The notes: generated by a model not told the origin, from the sequence alone. A stretch of 64,000 bases of DNA from Planktothrix sp. FACHB-1365 (GCF_014697575.1 NZ_JACJSC010000003.1:186001-250000); one strand, 5' to 3'; shown: positions 1 through 8,435, counted from the first letter of the stretch. Translations and numbers: made by a program.

Positions 1-147
1 AGAACGCGGTTGATATTAGCCTGAGTTTAGGGAATTGAATCCTTCTTGTTCAGGGGGTATACCGTTTTGAGTCACCAACCAGCCTTTAAAGGCAAGTTAA
101 GATTAATCAAACAACCTTAACTTAAATATTTGTAAGTTTACATTATT

Positions 148-294
148 TTGCAAAATACCGATGGCCAACTCTTCTTTAACGGTTTAATCAAGGGCTACCC
201 GTCAGAGGAAGAGTGCAAATGCTTTAATCTGCCCTGTTCCTCAACGCGCTATGCTTTAAGTACCATTCAACAGGTGCAACGGTTCAACCCCTAA
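148..294 (+). other. possible short ORF or gene fragment upstream of the kinase gene
   Basis: A frame without stops runs from about position 136 to a TAA at 292-294. From a TTG at 148 it would encode about 48 residues, including a cysteine-containing stretch (EEECKCFNLPC) and ending IQQVQRFNP. There is no ATG and no clear ribosome-binding site, so it may be the 3' remnant of a degraded gene or chance. It ends 6 bp before the next ATG. The rest of 1-300 shows nothing I recognise. Confidence 0.2.
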
Positions 295-300
295 CTTGCT

Positions 301-2421
301 ATGCGGCTGCAACGCCAGTTCAACGGACAAACCATTACCCTTGATACCCGCACCCCGCTAGGGAGTGGGGGAGAAGGACGCATCTATAGGGTTTTAGAAG
401 ATCCGAATTTAGTTGCCAAAATCTACCATAAACCCACCGACGAAGACGCTGATAAACTCACCGTCATGTATAACTATCCCCCCGCAACGGCGATGGTTTC
501 CCCTGGAATGACGGCGATCGCATGGCCCATTGACCTGCTGCATACCACCGATCATAAACGGCAAATCCTGGGTTATTTGATGCCGCGTGTCAGCAAAGCT
601 ACCCCCATTCATATTTTCTATACCCCGAAAAGTCGTCGCCAACAAAAGCCTTTATTTAATTATTTATATCTCCATCGCACCGCCCGCAATTTAGTTGCGT
701 CCTTTGCCGATTTACATAGTAGTGGATATGTGATTGGGGATGTTAACGAATCTAATATTTTAGTGAGTGATACCGCTTTAGTTACCCTTGTTGATACCGA
801 CTCTTTCCAAGTTCGAGATCCCGATACGGGGTTGATTTATCGCTGTCCCGTTGGTAAAGCTGAATTTACCCCCCCAGAACTCCAAGGTCAAGCCTTTCGG
901 GACTTAAACCGCACCCCAGAACAAGATCGGTTTGGACTGGCGGTGTTAATCTTTCTCCTCCTGATGGAAGGAACACACCCGTTTTCTGGGGTTTATCAAG
1001 GAAGTGGCGACCCTCCAGCCATTGAGTCTAGGGTGAGAGCGGGTCATTTTGTCTATGGGACAAGACAGGTTCCCTATCAACCGATGCCTTTTGCGCCTCC
1101 ATTTCAATTGTTATATCCAAAATTACAACAATTATTTATTCAATGTTTTGAAGCCGGATTTAATAATCCTCAAGCTCGACCCGATGCTAAAACTTGGTTA
1201 ATGGTATTAAAGGAAGCTGAAGCGAATTTAATTACCTGTAGTCAACAATTAGAACATCGGTATGGAAATCATTTAAACGATTGTCCTTGGTGCGATCGCA
1301 CGGAAAAATTAGGAGGACGAGATCCCTTTCCTTCCCGTCAAGCCGTTACCCAACAACAACATTTACAACCCCTCAAACGCAAACGTAAACGAGTCTTAAA
1401 CAATAAACCCGCTCCAGTTCAGCGTCCTTTATTTTCACCGATAAATCGTTCTAGTGTTCCCTCACCAACGGCTAAAAAATCATTAGTTTTGCCCCAAGTT
1501 CCTACTTTACACCTACAAAATTTATTCGGAAGTTTATTTGCGGGAATTGTATTAGGGGGACTCTGGGGAACTTCAGTTTTATCCGCAATTATTGCACTAA
1601 TTTTTGCTTTTGTAGATGGGAAACAAGGAATTTTTGGCGGTTTAATCGTAGGCGCAATGTGGGGGAGTTTTTTAGGGGTAGTTATTAGTGTGTATTTGCC
1701 TCCACCAGGGGGAATAAATCGAGGAATTGCATTAATTTTGGGGGGATGGTCAGGGATTTTTATTGCGGCGGTCATTGCTGGATTAATCTTTGGTGTTATG
1801 GAACAGGAACCCTTGATTGGTAAAACCTTAATGTGGGGGGCTGTAATGGGCATGGTTTGGGGTGCTATTTGGCATTTATTTAAACCTCCTTTATCCCTCC
1901 CTAATATTGGGCGGTTGTGGGGAAGACGAGGTGCTTTTGTGGGAGGAGTTTGGGGGTCATATTTAGGAACATTAGGCGGAATGGGATTAGGAATTTTAGC
2001 TGTTGGGTGGCAGCAATTTGAAGCGATACAACCTAATCTTAATTCAACATCATCTTTCTCGGAAATTACCCTCAGAATAATTGCTACTACTATTGTGGCG
2101 GCGGGTGTTGGAACTATTGGTGGTACTTTAGCTGGGGGGGTATTTGGAATGATTGGAGGTGCCCCTAGTTTACCCTTATCCCTGCATTTATCAGGACGAA
2201 GAGGGGCTTTTATCGGTGCAATTTGGGGGAATTTTTTAGGGGCAATTTCTGGCGCAGGATTAGGGGTTTTAGGAGCAACAACTTTTGCCAATGTTTTAGA
2301 TACTTCTTCAACAACAGGTACAACTTCTTTATTAATCGGTTCAATTATTGTATCGGCTGGAATTGGCAGTATTTGGGGAATGATTTCGGGTTTAATTTGG
2401 GGTGCTTTTGGCAAACTTTAA
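301..2421 (+). CDS. protein-kinase-like protein with C-terminal glycine-zipper membrane region
   Basis: 706 residues. The N-terminal ~310 residues form an atypical Ser/Thr-kinase-like domain: glycine loop LGSGGEGRIYRV (20-31), Lys40 in LVAKIY, a catalytic-loop equivalent IGDVNESNIL (Asp147, Asn152; the HRD histidine/arginine are absent), a DTD in place of DFG (165-167), PPEL (191-194) and DRFGLAV. This resembles the bacterial YegI-like group. A CPWC pair follows near residue 330, then a basic linker. From about residue 408 the protein is hydrophobic, with two or three copies of a glycine-zipper unit beginning RRGAF and containing IWGxFLG, which suggests a membrane-embedded domain. The start is the ATG at 301. 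The kinase-like fold is fairly sure; activity and substrate are unknown. Confidence 0.8.
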   Translation: MRLQRQFNGQTITLDTRTPLGSGGEGRIYRVLEDPNLVAKIYHKPTDEDADKLTVMYNYPPATAMVSPGMTAIAWPIDLLHTTDHKRQILGYLMPRVSKATPIHIFYTPKSRRQQKPLFNYLYLHRTARNLVASFADLHSSGYVIGDVNESNILVSDTALVTLVDTDSFQVRDPDTGLIYRCPVGKAEFTPPELQGQAFRDLNRTPEQDRFGLAVLIFLLLMEGTHPFSGVYQGSGDPPAIESRVRAGHFVYGTRQVPYQPMPFAPPFQLLYPKLQQLFIQCFEAGFNNPQARPDAKTWLMVLKEAEANLITCSQQLEHRYGNHLNDCPWCDRTEKLGGRDPFPSRQAVTQQQHLQPLKRKRKRVLNNKPAPVQRPLFSPINRSSVPSPTAKKSLVLPQVPTLHLQNLFGSLFAGIVLGGLWGTSVLSAIIALIFAFVDGKQGIFGGLIVGAMWGSFLGVVISVYLPPPGGINRGIALILGGWSGIFIAAVIAGLIFGVMEQEPLIGKTLMWGAVMGMVWGAIWHLFKPPLSLPNIGRLWGRRGAFVGGVWGSYLGTLGGMGLGILAVGWQQFEAIQPNLNSTSSFSEITLRIIATTIVAAGVGTIGGTLAGGVFGMIGGAPSLPLSLHLSGRRGAFIGAIWGNFLGAISGAGLGVLGATTFANVLDTSSTTGTTSLLIGSIIVSAGIGSIWGMISGLIWGAFGKL

Positions 2422-2468
2422 GGGGTTTTGTTATCTGTTATAGACTAGGAAACAGGGAATGATATTTG

Positions 2469-2496
2469 GTAGAGACGCGCCATGGCGCGTCTCTAC
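2469..2496. repeat. 28-bp perfect palindrome (GTAGAGACG family), possible bidirectional terminator
   Basis: The arms GTAGAGACGCGCCA and TGGCGCGTCTCTAC are exact reverse complements. It lies between the convergent kinase and mcrC genes, and the mcrC stop codon (TAG) lies within the right arm. Related copies are at 8325-8352 and 43655-43682. Confidence 0.85.
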
Positions 2497-3686
2497 TCAG
2501 GATTTAATAATACTTTTAGAAACCTTTGACCAGACTGTTCTAAATCATCTTCTAAAGAAAAGGTTAGGCTTTTTAACTGGATAGAACTGTTAGGAAATAG
2601 ACCATTTAGAGGTTGATTTAAAGGTTTTGGATAAACTAAAATAGCATTTTGACTCTTTTTAAAAGTAGCATAGGCGATCGCTTGATAAATGTCTGAGTTT
2701 GACGGTTTGGAATCAGGAATTTTATATTTAGTATCGAGAATAAAGCTGACTTTCTTTGTATTCTTATCATAAATTACTAAATCAATCTTAGACTCTATAA
2801 TTTTACAAAAATTAACAGTTTCTTGAGCTTTAATTTCAAAATTAGCGGGAAGATGGAACTTTAACCAAGCATAAACAAAGCGTTCATAGAGTATATCAGT
2901 TCTAACTAAAAAAGGAAACATTTGATAATTTCCGACTTGATGGGCTACCCCACAATGATCTAAGAAAAATCGACATAAACTATGTAAAATCTGATAATCT
3001 TGATTTAGTCGATTATAAGATCTATTAATACAATTATCCCCCTTAAAAGGTCGTTGAGTCGCTAAACCTTGTAAGGTATGATAGGCTTTTCTAACGGTTG
3101 TTGATAGCTGTTCTGAACATAACCCACTGCGACCAATAATATATAATGTCCATAACAAGATTTGATTCTCTTCAATATCGGCCGTATACTGATTATATTC
3201 GCAATTGAGTTTAACTGTCCCCGGATGTTTAAATTGATATTGAAAATCAACCTTTCCCCGAATATAAGGTAAAAGTTCAGTATTTTTAACATAAGCTCGA
3301 TAAAATCCTTTTCGGCTTTGTTCTAATATCTTTTGTGTTAAAATATCAGCTAATCGATTATAAAATTCTGGGATAGTTTCACAATGAACAGATCCGTCTA
3401 GGAGTTGAAAACTTTTTAAATTATAGGTATATTCCAACATCCTAAATAAATTAGCAATAGGAACTTTAGGTTTTAGGAATATCTGAATATCAGGGGTTAA
3501 GGGAATAAAACCCACATAACTTTTAGCAGTGAGTTTATATTGTTTCTGGGTTTTAGGGGATGGATACTCAATTTCAATATATTTAGAATAATTATGATAG
3601 ATGAGATCTGCGATCGCTTCTTCTAATTCCTCTAGTTTAAAGAATTTAGGTTGATGTTCTATCAATTCAATTATTTTCATCAGCAT
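2493..3686 (-). CDS. mcrC: McrC-like component of a 5-methylcytosine-specific restriction system
   Basis: 397 residues. In known systems McrC binds the McrB GTPase ring and provides the PD-(D/E)xK nuclease that cleaves modified DNA. Here the C-terminal part has KIDLVIYD (about residue 299) and, some 20 residues on, ILDTKYK, which fits the D...(D/E)xK core. The N-terminal part (GFIPLTPDIQIFLKPKVPIANLFRMLEY) matches the usual McrC entry domain. The first ATG overlaps the end of mcrB by 20 bp, so the two are probably translationally coupled; an alternative ATG lies two codons in. The stop codon falls inside a 28-bp palindrome, so the natural C-terminus may have been altered. The adjacent McrB makes the assignment firm. 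Confidence 0.9.
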   Translation of the reverse strand: MLMKIIELIEHQPKFFKLEELEEAIADLIYHNYSKYIEIEYPSPKTQKQYKLTAKSYVGFIPLTPDIQIFLKPKVPIANLFRMLEYTYNLKSFQLLDGSVHCETIPEFYNRLADILTQKILEQSRKGFYRAYVKNTELLPYIRGKVDFQYQFKHPGTVKLNCEYNQYTADIEENQILLWTLYIIGRSGLCSEQLSTTVRKAYHTLQGLATQRPFKGDNCINRSYNRLNQDYQILHSLCRFFLDHCGVAHQVGNYQMFPFLVRTDILYERFVYAWLKFHLPANFEIKAQETVNFCKIIESKIDLVIYDKNTKKVSFILDTKYKIPDSKPSNSDIYQAIAYATFKKSQNAILVYPKPLNQPLNGLFPNSSIQLKSLTFSLEDDLEQSGQRFLKVLLNPE

Positions 3687-5952
3687 TTAAACCCAGTTTA
3701 ATTTTAACTTTATCCCAACGAAATTCCTCTATTTTATCCAGTCCATTATAAAAATATTCTTCTAAATAGGGTTCGATTTCCATTTTCCAAATATCTTGAA
3801 AATTATCCTTAATATTCCCTATCATAAAGAAGGATATCCCGATTTCATAATTCAGATCATTAATCATTTTATTGATATCTTGAAGAACTTGAATGAGTTG
3901 ATCTATTGAAAAGTTGATTTCCTCGTTTTCATGATAACGTTTTAAAATCGTATAATTTGGAGCAATTTTAATAAAACTAAAACGACGACGCAACGCATGA
4001 TCAACTAACGCAATAGAACGATCTGCGGTATTCATTGTTCCAATAATCCTAACATTTTCAGGAACCTTAAAAGGTTCATGACTACCCGCTAAATTGATTT
4101 TTTCCTCTCGATATTCTAATAAATACATTAATTCCCCAAACACATTTGATAAATTTGCTCGATTAATTTCATCAATAATCAAAACACAAGTATCATCATA
4201 AGATTTGGCTTTTTTACAAAATTCTAAAAACCGACCTGGAACTAAATCATAAGTTAATTGTCCGTTTTCAGTCCGAGGACGTATTCCTTGAATAAAATCT
4301 TCATAACTATAGGAAGGATGAAATTGAATAATTTCTGAAAAACCATCTCTACCTTTAGTGAAATGTTCAGCTAATTTTTTTGCAATAAAGGTTTTTCCTG
4401 TTCCCGGTGGCCCTTGTAAAATAATTTGTCCTTTGCGGTTAATATTGTTTACCCATCTCTGAAGTTCAGTTTCATCAATTCCTGTTTCTTTAGAACATTC
4501 GTGTAAGTTATATTTAATCAATAAGTCAGATTTAATCAAGTTATGGTGATTTCTAAATTTTTCTTCAATTAAATTAATAATTTTATTAGTTGAGTAATTT
4601 ATTAAATCATTTTTGCTAATAACTATTTCATGATGAGATAAGGAAAATAAAGATTCTAAATCAACACAATTCCCTAACTCCCATGAAGTTTCTCTATTAA
4701 TTAAGTTATTGAAAAGTAAATCTCTCTGCTTATTTATGTCAACACCAAAAGATAAAGAATTTTGATTAAGCTTGATATATAAAATATTATCAACCCCTAA
4801 TACTTGCTTTAATTCTGCTTGATACCATTTGGGCTGTGTATAACAGGAGGTTATTATTCTAGGAAGTTTATTAAAAACAGCACAACACAGTTGATTAAAA
4901 GGTTGTTCAATAAATTCCTCTATTTTCTCATTATTATTTTGAGTAAAACTAAGGAATGATGACAAACCTTGATTGTACTTAATAGATAACTGCTCTATAA
5001 TTTCAAAAGTTTGACTAGAAAATAAATACTTAGGAAGTACAGAATCATAACTGAATGCGGTGAAATTTTTAGATTGCATATTTTTTTGATCGCCTATAAA
5101 AGAATTTTTATCATTATATTCCAATAAATTAATAATTTGACCATTAAAATACTTAGCTAATTCTCTAGCAGCTAACAATGACTCATCAAGTTCTACTTCT
5201 TCCCAATTATCTAAAATTTGTTTTATTTTTATTTCTTGTTCATAAAGTTTTGTATTCTCTCTTTCAAAATCATCAAATTCATTTTCCAAAAAGCTATGAT
5301 CAATTTCTATTTTTAGTGTTTCTTCAATTGATTTATCTAAATAATTTTTTCCTCCAAAAACCAATTCCAAACGTTCAGATATTGTTCTATCTTGTACAAT
5401 AATTAAATCAACAATGTGATTATTAATTATATCTAATAATTTATTATCTTCGTAATTTTCCTCTGAGTCTATTTCATCCATTCCCAGTTTAAACTTAATT
5501 AATTGTACTAGAGGATCAATGTCTATATATTCTTGAAATAGACGTATATAGAATTCTTCAAATATGTATGAATTAACATCAAAATTAAAATCATAAATCT
5601 TTTTAAAATAAAAAAATACAAAAATAAATAAATCTATTTCAATTTGATAATAATCTATAAAGTTATAAAATCTTGATTTAACCAGCTTAGTCCAATTTGT
5701 TTTAAGCCAGTCTAATATCCTAAAGTCAAAATAACTCGTTTCACATTCTATATCTACTATATTCGATACATAGTCTATAGGAGTTCTAAACAAGTCCAGA
5801 TCGAATTTAAAATAAATATAATCAAAGGAAATATCTTCAAGCCAGTTAAAGTATATATCTATTAATTCATAATAAATATATTGATATATTTCTGGAATTT
5901 TTTGCAATCCAAATTCAATAATTGATTTTTTGTCTAAATTATCAATTTCCAT
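3667..5952 (-). CDS. mcrB: McrB-like AAA+ GTPase of a modification-dependent restriction system
   Basis: About 761 residues from the ATG at 5952. A TTG at 6012 would add 20 residues, but it lies inside an inverted-repeat element, so I prefer the ATG. The C-terminal third has the McrB AAA+ core: Walker A GPPGTGKTFIAKK (about 512), Walker B VLIIDEINRAN (about 590), and the McrB signature MNTADRSIALVDHALRRRF (about 637), which carries the GTPase-specific NTADRS. The N-terminal ~450 residues are rich in Ile, Asn, Asp, Glu and Lys and match no DNA-binding domain I recognise (not an obvious DUF3578), so the target is unpredictable from sequence. Low GC and residue bias relative to neighbours suggest acquisition by transfer. 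The role is nucleotide-driven translocation with McrC in restriction of modified DNA. Confidence 0.88.
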   Translation of the reverse strand: MEIDNLDKKSIIEFGLQKIPEIYQYIYYELIDIYFNWLEDISFDYIYFKFDLDLFRTPIDYVSNIVDIECETSYFDFRILDWLKTNWTKLVKSRFYNFIDYYQIEIDLFIFVFFYFKKIYDFNFDVNSYIFEEFYIRLFQEYIDIDPLVQLIKFKLGMDEIDSEENYEDNKLLDIINNHIVDLIIVQDRTISERLELVFGGKNYLDKSIEETLKIEIDHSFLENEFDDFERENTKLYEQEIKIKQILDNWEEVELDESLLAARELAKYFNGQIINLLEYNDKNSFIGDQKNMQSKNFTAFSYDSVLPKYLFSSQTFEIIEQLSIKYNQGLSSFLSFTQNNNEKIEEFIEQPFNQLCCAVFNKLPRIITSCYTQPKWYQAELKQVLGVDNILYIKLNQNSLSFGVDINKQRDLLFNNLINRETSWELGNCVDLESLFSLSHHEIVISKNDLINYSTNKIINLIEEKFRNHHNLIKSDLLIKYNLHECSKETGIDETELQRWVNNINRKGQIILQGPPGTGKTFIAKKLAEHFTKGRDGFSEIIQFHPSYSYEDFIQGIRPRTENGQLTYDLVPGRFLEFCKKAKSYDDTCVLIIDEINRANLSNVFGELMYLLEYREEKINLAGSHEPFKVPENVRIIGTMNTADRSIALVDHALRRRFSFIKIAPNYTILKRYHENEEINFSIDQLIQVLQDINKMINDLNYEIGISFFMIGNIKDNFQDIWKMEIEPYLEEYFYNGLDKIEEFRWDKVKIKLGLNADENN

Positions 5953-5974
5953 TTTTAGTAAGTTTCTAACTTTT

Positions 5975-6037
5975 AGGATGGGTGAGTTAATAAAATTAGC
6001 GACTAGCTTCAAAGCTTCATGTTCTCACCCACCCTAC
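5975..6037. repeat. 63-bp inverted-repeat element upstream of mcrB
   Basis: The outer arms AGGATGGGTGAG and CTCACCCACCCT pair with one mismatch around a ~39 bp centre that contains CTAGC and GCTTC motifs. The right end CACCCACCCTAC resembles the GTAGGGTG repeat family at 14926, 18245 and 33957. The TTG candidate start of mcrB lies inside it. Confidence 0.6.
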
Positions 6038-6062
6038 AATATTTTAATATTTTTCACAAAAA

Positions 6063-6704
6063 TTAACCTTGAAATTGCGATAACAACCAAGCACTAACTT
6101 TCCCATGATTTGTTTGACGACTACGACGAAATGCTTCTTCTAATATTCCCATTTCTAACCCTGGTAAAACTTGAGATTGTTCAATTCTATAACTGCCTCT
6201 ATTCTTAACCTCAAATGCAATAATTTTAACCGCTTGTACATCAATAATCCAATATTCTTTTACCCCTAAAGATTCATAAAGTAACCGTTTTTCGCCCTGA
6301 TCATCTGCTAAAGAAGAATAGGCAACCTCTATCACTAAATCAGGCGCAGGAAACTGATCTAAATCAATAATTGTAGTTTCCCAAGGAATGATTTCTGCAT
6401 TCTCACCAATATAAAAAGAAGCATCAGGTTGTGCGTCATCAAACCCTCGTTTACGGTAGGTGCAGTTATCATGAGCATCTAAATCAATATTCCGCAATGC
6501 AGCAAATAGATAAAGGGCTGCAATAATGGTGGCGTGATCACGAGAATGGGGGTTTCCAAGGGGTGACATTTCTAACCTCATGCGTCCATTAAAATAGTAA
6601 CCTCTGGCGTTAGCATAGGTGGGATCATCCAATGCAGCGAGGTATTCTTCCCAGGTTGCTGTTATCCAGGTATCGGTCGGGATTTGGGTTTGAATAGGAC
6701 TCAT
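6063..6704 (-). CDS. Uma2 family endonuclease-like protein (DUF820), copy 1
   Basis: 213 residues, a typical length for the cyanobacterial Uma2/DUF820 family, which has a PD-(D/E)xK nuclease-like fold. Visible family features are DAQPDASFYIGE, the core APDLVIEVAYSSL, EKRLLYESLGVKEYWIID and a C-terminal region ending AWLLSQFQG. The physiological role of the family is not established, although members are highly multiplied in cyanobacteria. It is about 91% identical to the gene at 7613-8254, and a DUF433/DUF5615 toxin-antitoxin pair lies between them. The start is the ATG at 6704. The upstream HIP1-containing sequence (6719-6747) is also shared with copy 2. Confidence 0.88.
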   Translation of the reverse strand: MSPIQTQIPTDTWITATWEEYLAALDDPTYANARGYYFNGRMRLEMSPLGNPHSRDHATIIAALYLFAALRNIDLDAHDNCTYRKRGFDDAQPDASFYIGENAEIIPWETTIIDLDQFPAPDLVIEVAYSSLADDQGEKRLLYESLGVKEYWIIDVQAVKIIAFEVKNRGSYRIEQSQVLPGLEMGILEEAFRRSRQTNHGKVSAWLLSQFQG

Positions 6705-6878
6705 AATAATATTATTGATCAGCGATCGCTTTTATTTTAACAAAATTGTAACTAAGTTTTTTGGTTTAAGCGATCGCTTCCCTACAATCATTTTTTAAAT
6801 AAATTGTTATAATGATGATTATCCCCCCACTTGCAAGCTAAAATAGGTCATCCCAAACAACTATAAACTTTAATAAAA

Positions 6879-7235
6879 ATGATACAATCATTGATTCAAT
6901 TGCACGATTATTTTCATGTTCTTGCTTCTGATGATATCCGAATTAAAGGAACACGCATCAGCATTGAACAGATTTTGTATGAATATCTGTATAATCATCA
7001 GTCCCCTGAAGAAATTCAAAAGCATTTTACAACAGTTACATTAGAACAAATTTATGCCACTATTCTTTATTATTTTAGAAATCAAGAACAGGTTTCTGAT
7101 TATTTAGAAAATTGGTTAACAGCTACGAATCAAGCTGAAGCAGAACATGATCAAAATCCTCCTACTGTTGTCAAAAGATTGCTGAAGTTAAAAGCTGAAC
7201 AGGAAGCGGTTAAGGTAAGTCAAGAATGCCCATAA
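6879..7235 (+). CDS. DUF433 domain protein, probable antitoxin
   Basis: 118 residues. The motif DDIRIKGTRISIEQILYEYLYNHQSPEEIQKHF followed by TLEQIYATILYYFRN is the DUF433 winged-helix signature, here split to show its two halves. Such proteins are commonly encoded just before a DUF5615 PIN-like protein and are thought to act as DNA-binding antitoxins. It overlaps the next gene by 10 bp, as expected for a coupled toxin-antitoxin pair. The ATG at 6879 is the first in frame, and the upstream region is AT-rich with no strong ribosome-binding site. Toxin-antitoxin function is inferred from family and layout. Confidence 0.82.
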   Translation: MIQSLIQLHDYFHVLASDDIRIKGTRISIEQILYEYLYNHQSPEEIQKHFTTVTLEQIYATILYYFRNQEQVSDYLENWLTATNQAEAEHDQNPPTVVKRLLKLKAEQEAVKVSQECP

Positions 7236-7591
7236 AATATCTAATTGATGAAAATCTCCCTCCTGTTTATCAAGAACAACTTAAAAATCGTGTTTCTGAT
7301 CTTGTTGTTTTAAGAATTGGTGATCCGAATACTCCCCCTATTGGAACACTTGATCCTGAAATTTTGTCTTGGTGTGAAAAATTCGGATTTATTTTAGTCA
7401 CTAATAACCGCAGTTCTATGCCTGTCCATTTAGCTGATCATTTAAACAATGGAGATCACATTCCTGGGATTTTAGTTTTAAGAAAACAAGCAAATTTTGG
7501 TCAAGTTATTGATGATTTAATTTTAATTGCTTTAGCTGCGGAGGAAAATGAATATCAAGATATTATTAGTTATGTTCCGTTAAAAAAATAG
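7226..7591 (+). CDS. DUF5615 PIN-like protein, probable toxin of a type II pair
   Basis: 121 residues. It begins with the PIN/Mut7-C-like motif IKYLIDENLPP (acidic Asp-Glu) and continues with DPEILSWCEKFGFILVTNN, where the second conserved acidic residue and the TNN strand of the fold can be seen, then a hydrophobic IPGILVLR strand. DUF5615 proteins are predicted ribonuclease-like toxins that accompany DUF433 proteins. The ATG at 7226 lies within the 3' end of the antitoxin gene (10-bp overlap), favouring co-translation. No biochemical role can be proved from sequence. Confidence 0.82.
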   Translation: MPIKYLIDENLPPVYQEQLKNRVSDLVVLRIGDPNTPPIGTLDPEILSWCEKFGFILVTNNRSSMPVHLADHLNNGDHIPGILVLRKQANFGQVIDDLILIALAAEENEYQDIISYVPLKK

Positions 7592-7612
7592 GAAACGTAG
7601 AGTTTTATTATA

Positions 7613-8254
7613 TTAACCTTGAAATTCCGATAACAACCAAGCACTAACTTTCCCATGATTCGTTTGACGACTACGACGAAATGCTTCCTCTAATATCGCC
7701 ATCTCTAACCCGGGTAAAACTTGAGATTGTTCAATTCTATAACTGCCTCTATTCTCAACTTTAAACGCCATTATTTTAACCGCTTGTACATCAATAATCC
7801 AATATTCCTGTACCCCTAAAGATTCATAAAGTAACCGTTTTTCCCCTTGATCATCTGCTAAAGAAGAATAGGCAACTTCGATAACTAAATCAGGCGCAGG
7901 AAACTGATCTAAATCAATAATTGTCGTTTCCCAAGGAATGATTTCTGCATTTTCACCAATATAAAAAGAAGCATCCGGTTGTGCGTCATCAAACCCTCGT
8001 TTACGATAGGTGCAGTTATCATGGCCATCTAAATCAATGCCTCGCAAACTGGCAAATAAACCGATAGCTAAACAAATAATAAAATGATCACGAGAATGGG
8101 GGTTTCCAAGGGGTGACATTTCTAACCTCATGCGTCCATTAAAATAGTAACCTCTGGCGTTAGCATAGGCGGGATCATCTAATGCAGCGAGGTATTCTTC
8201 CCAGGTTGCTGTTATCCAAGTATCAGTTGGGAGTTGGGTTTGAATAGGACGCAT
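7613..8254 (-). CDS. Uma2 family endonuclease-like protein (DUF820), copy 2
   Basis: 213 residues, collinear with the gene at 6063-6704; I count about 18 differing residues. Nine of these fall in one ~22-residue block just after GNPHSRD (HFIICLAIGLFASLRGIDLDGH here), while long stretches on either side are identical, which suggests patchy gene conversion or selection. The core PD-(D/E)xK-like motif APDLVIEVAYSSL is intact. Its 5' flank repeats that of copy 1, so the duplicated unit is larger than the gene. It is convergent with the DUF5615 gene, 21 bp away. Confidence 0.88.
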   Translation of the reverse strand: MRPIQTQLPTDTWITATWEEYLAALDDPAYANARGYYFNGRMRLEMSPLGNPHSRDHFIICLAIGLFASLRGIDLDGHDNCTYRKRGFDDAQPDASFYIGENAEIIPWETTIIDLDQFPAPDLVIEVAYSSLADDQGEKRLLYESLGVQEYWIIDVQAVKIMAFKVENRGSYRIEQSQVLPGLEMAILEEAFRRSRQTNHGKVSAWLLSEFQG

Positions 8255-8303
8255 AATAATATTATTGATCAGCGATCGCTTTTATTTTAACAAAATTAGG
8301 GAT

Positions 8304-8413
8304 AAAAAACCCGGTTTTTCCCCTGTAGAGACGTTTCATGAAACGTCTCTACAGGGGGATTCATGAAACGTCTCTACATAAAGCTTGATGCTCTATTAAG
8401 AAACCGGGTTTTT
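8304..8413. repeat. composite nested palindromes between uma2 copy 2 and the antiporter gene
   Basis: The outer arms AAAAACCCGGTTTTT (8304-8318) and AAACCGGGTTTTT (8401-8413) enclose a perfect 28-bp GTAGAGACG palindrome (8325-8352), and a second half-copy of that unit (TCATGAAACGTCTCTAC) ends at 8377. It looks like one repeat inserted in another. It may also terminate the antiporter transcript. Confidence 0.8.
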
Positions 8414-8435
8414 ACATAATTTGATTTTAACAAAT

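Noticed and set aside
1419-2414. 331-codon open frame on the minus strand
   Set aside because: It is an antisense shadow of the glycine-rich membrane part of the kinase-like protein; composition (Pro/Ile/Lys) reflects the other strand and no start signal is seen.
5953-6012. 20-codon N-terminal extension of mcrB from TTG
   Set aside because: It lies inside an inverted-repeat element and lacks a ribosome-binding site, while an ATG follows at 5952.
6719-6780. HIP1 octamers (GCGATCGC) as operators of the TA pair
   Set aside because: HIP1 occurs throughout the window, including inside coding regions, so its presence here is not specific.
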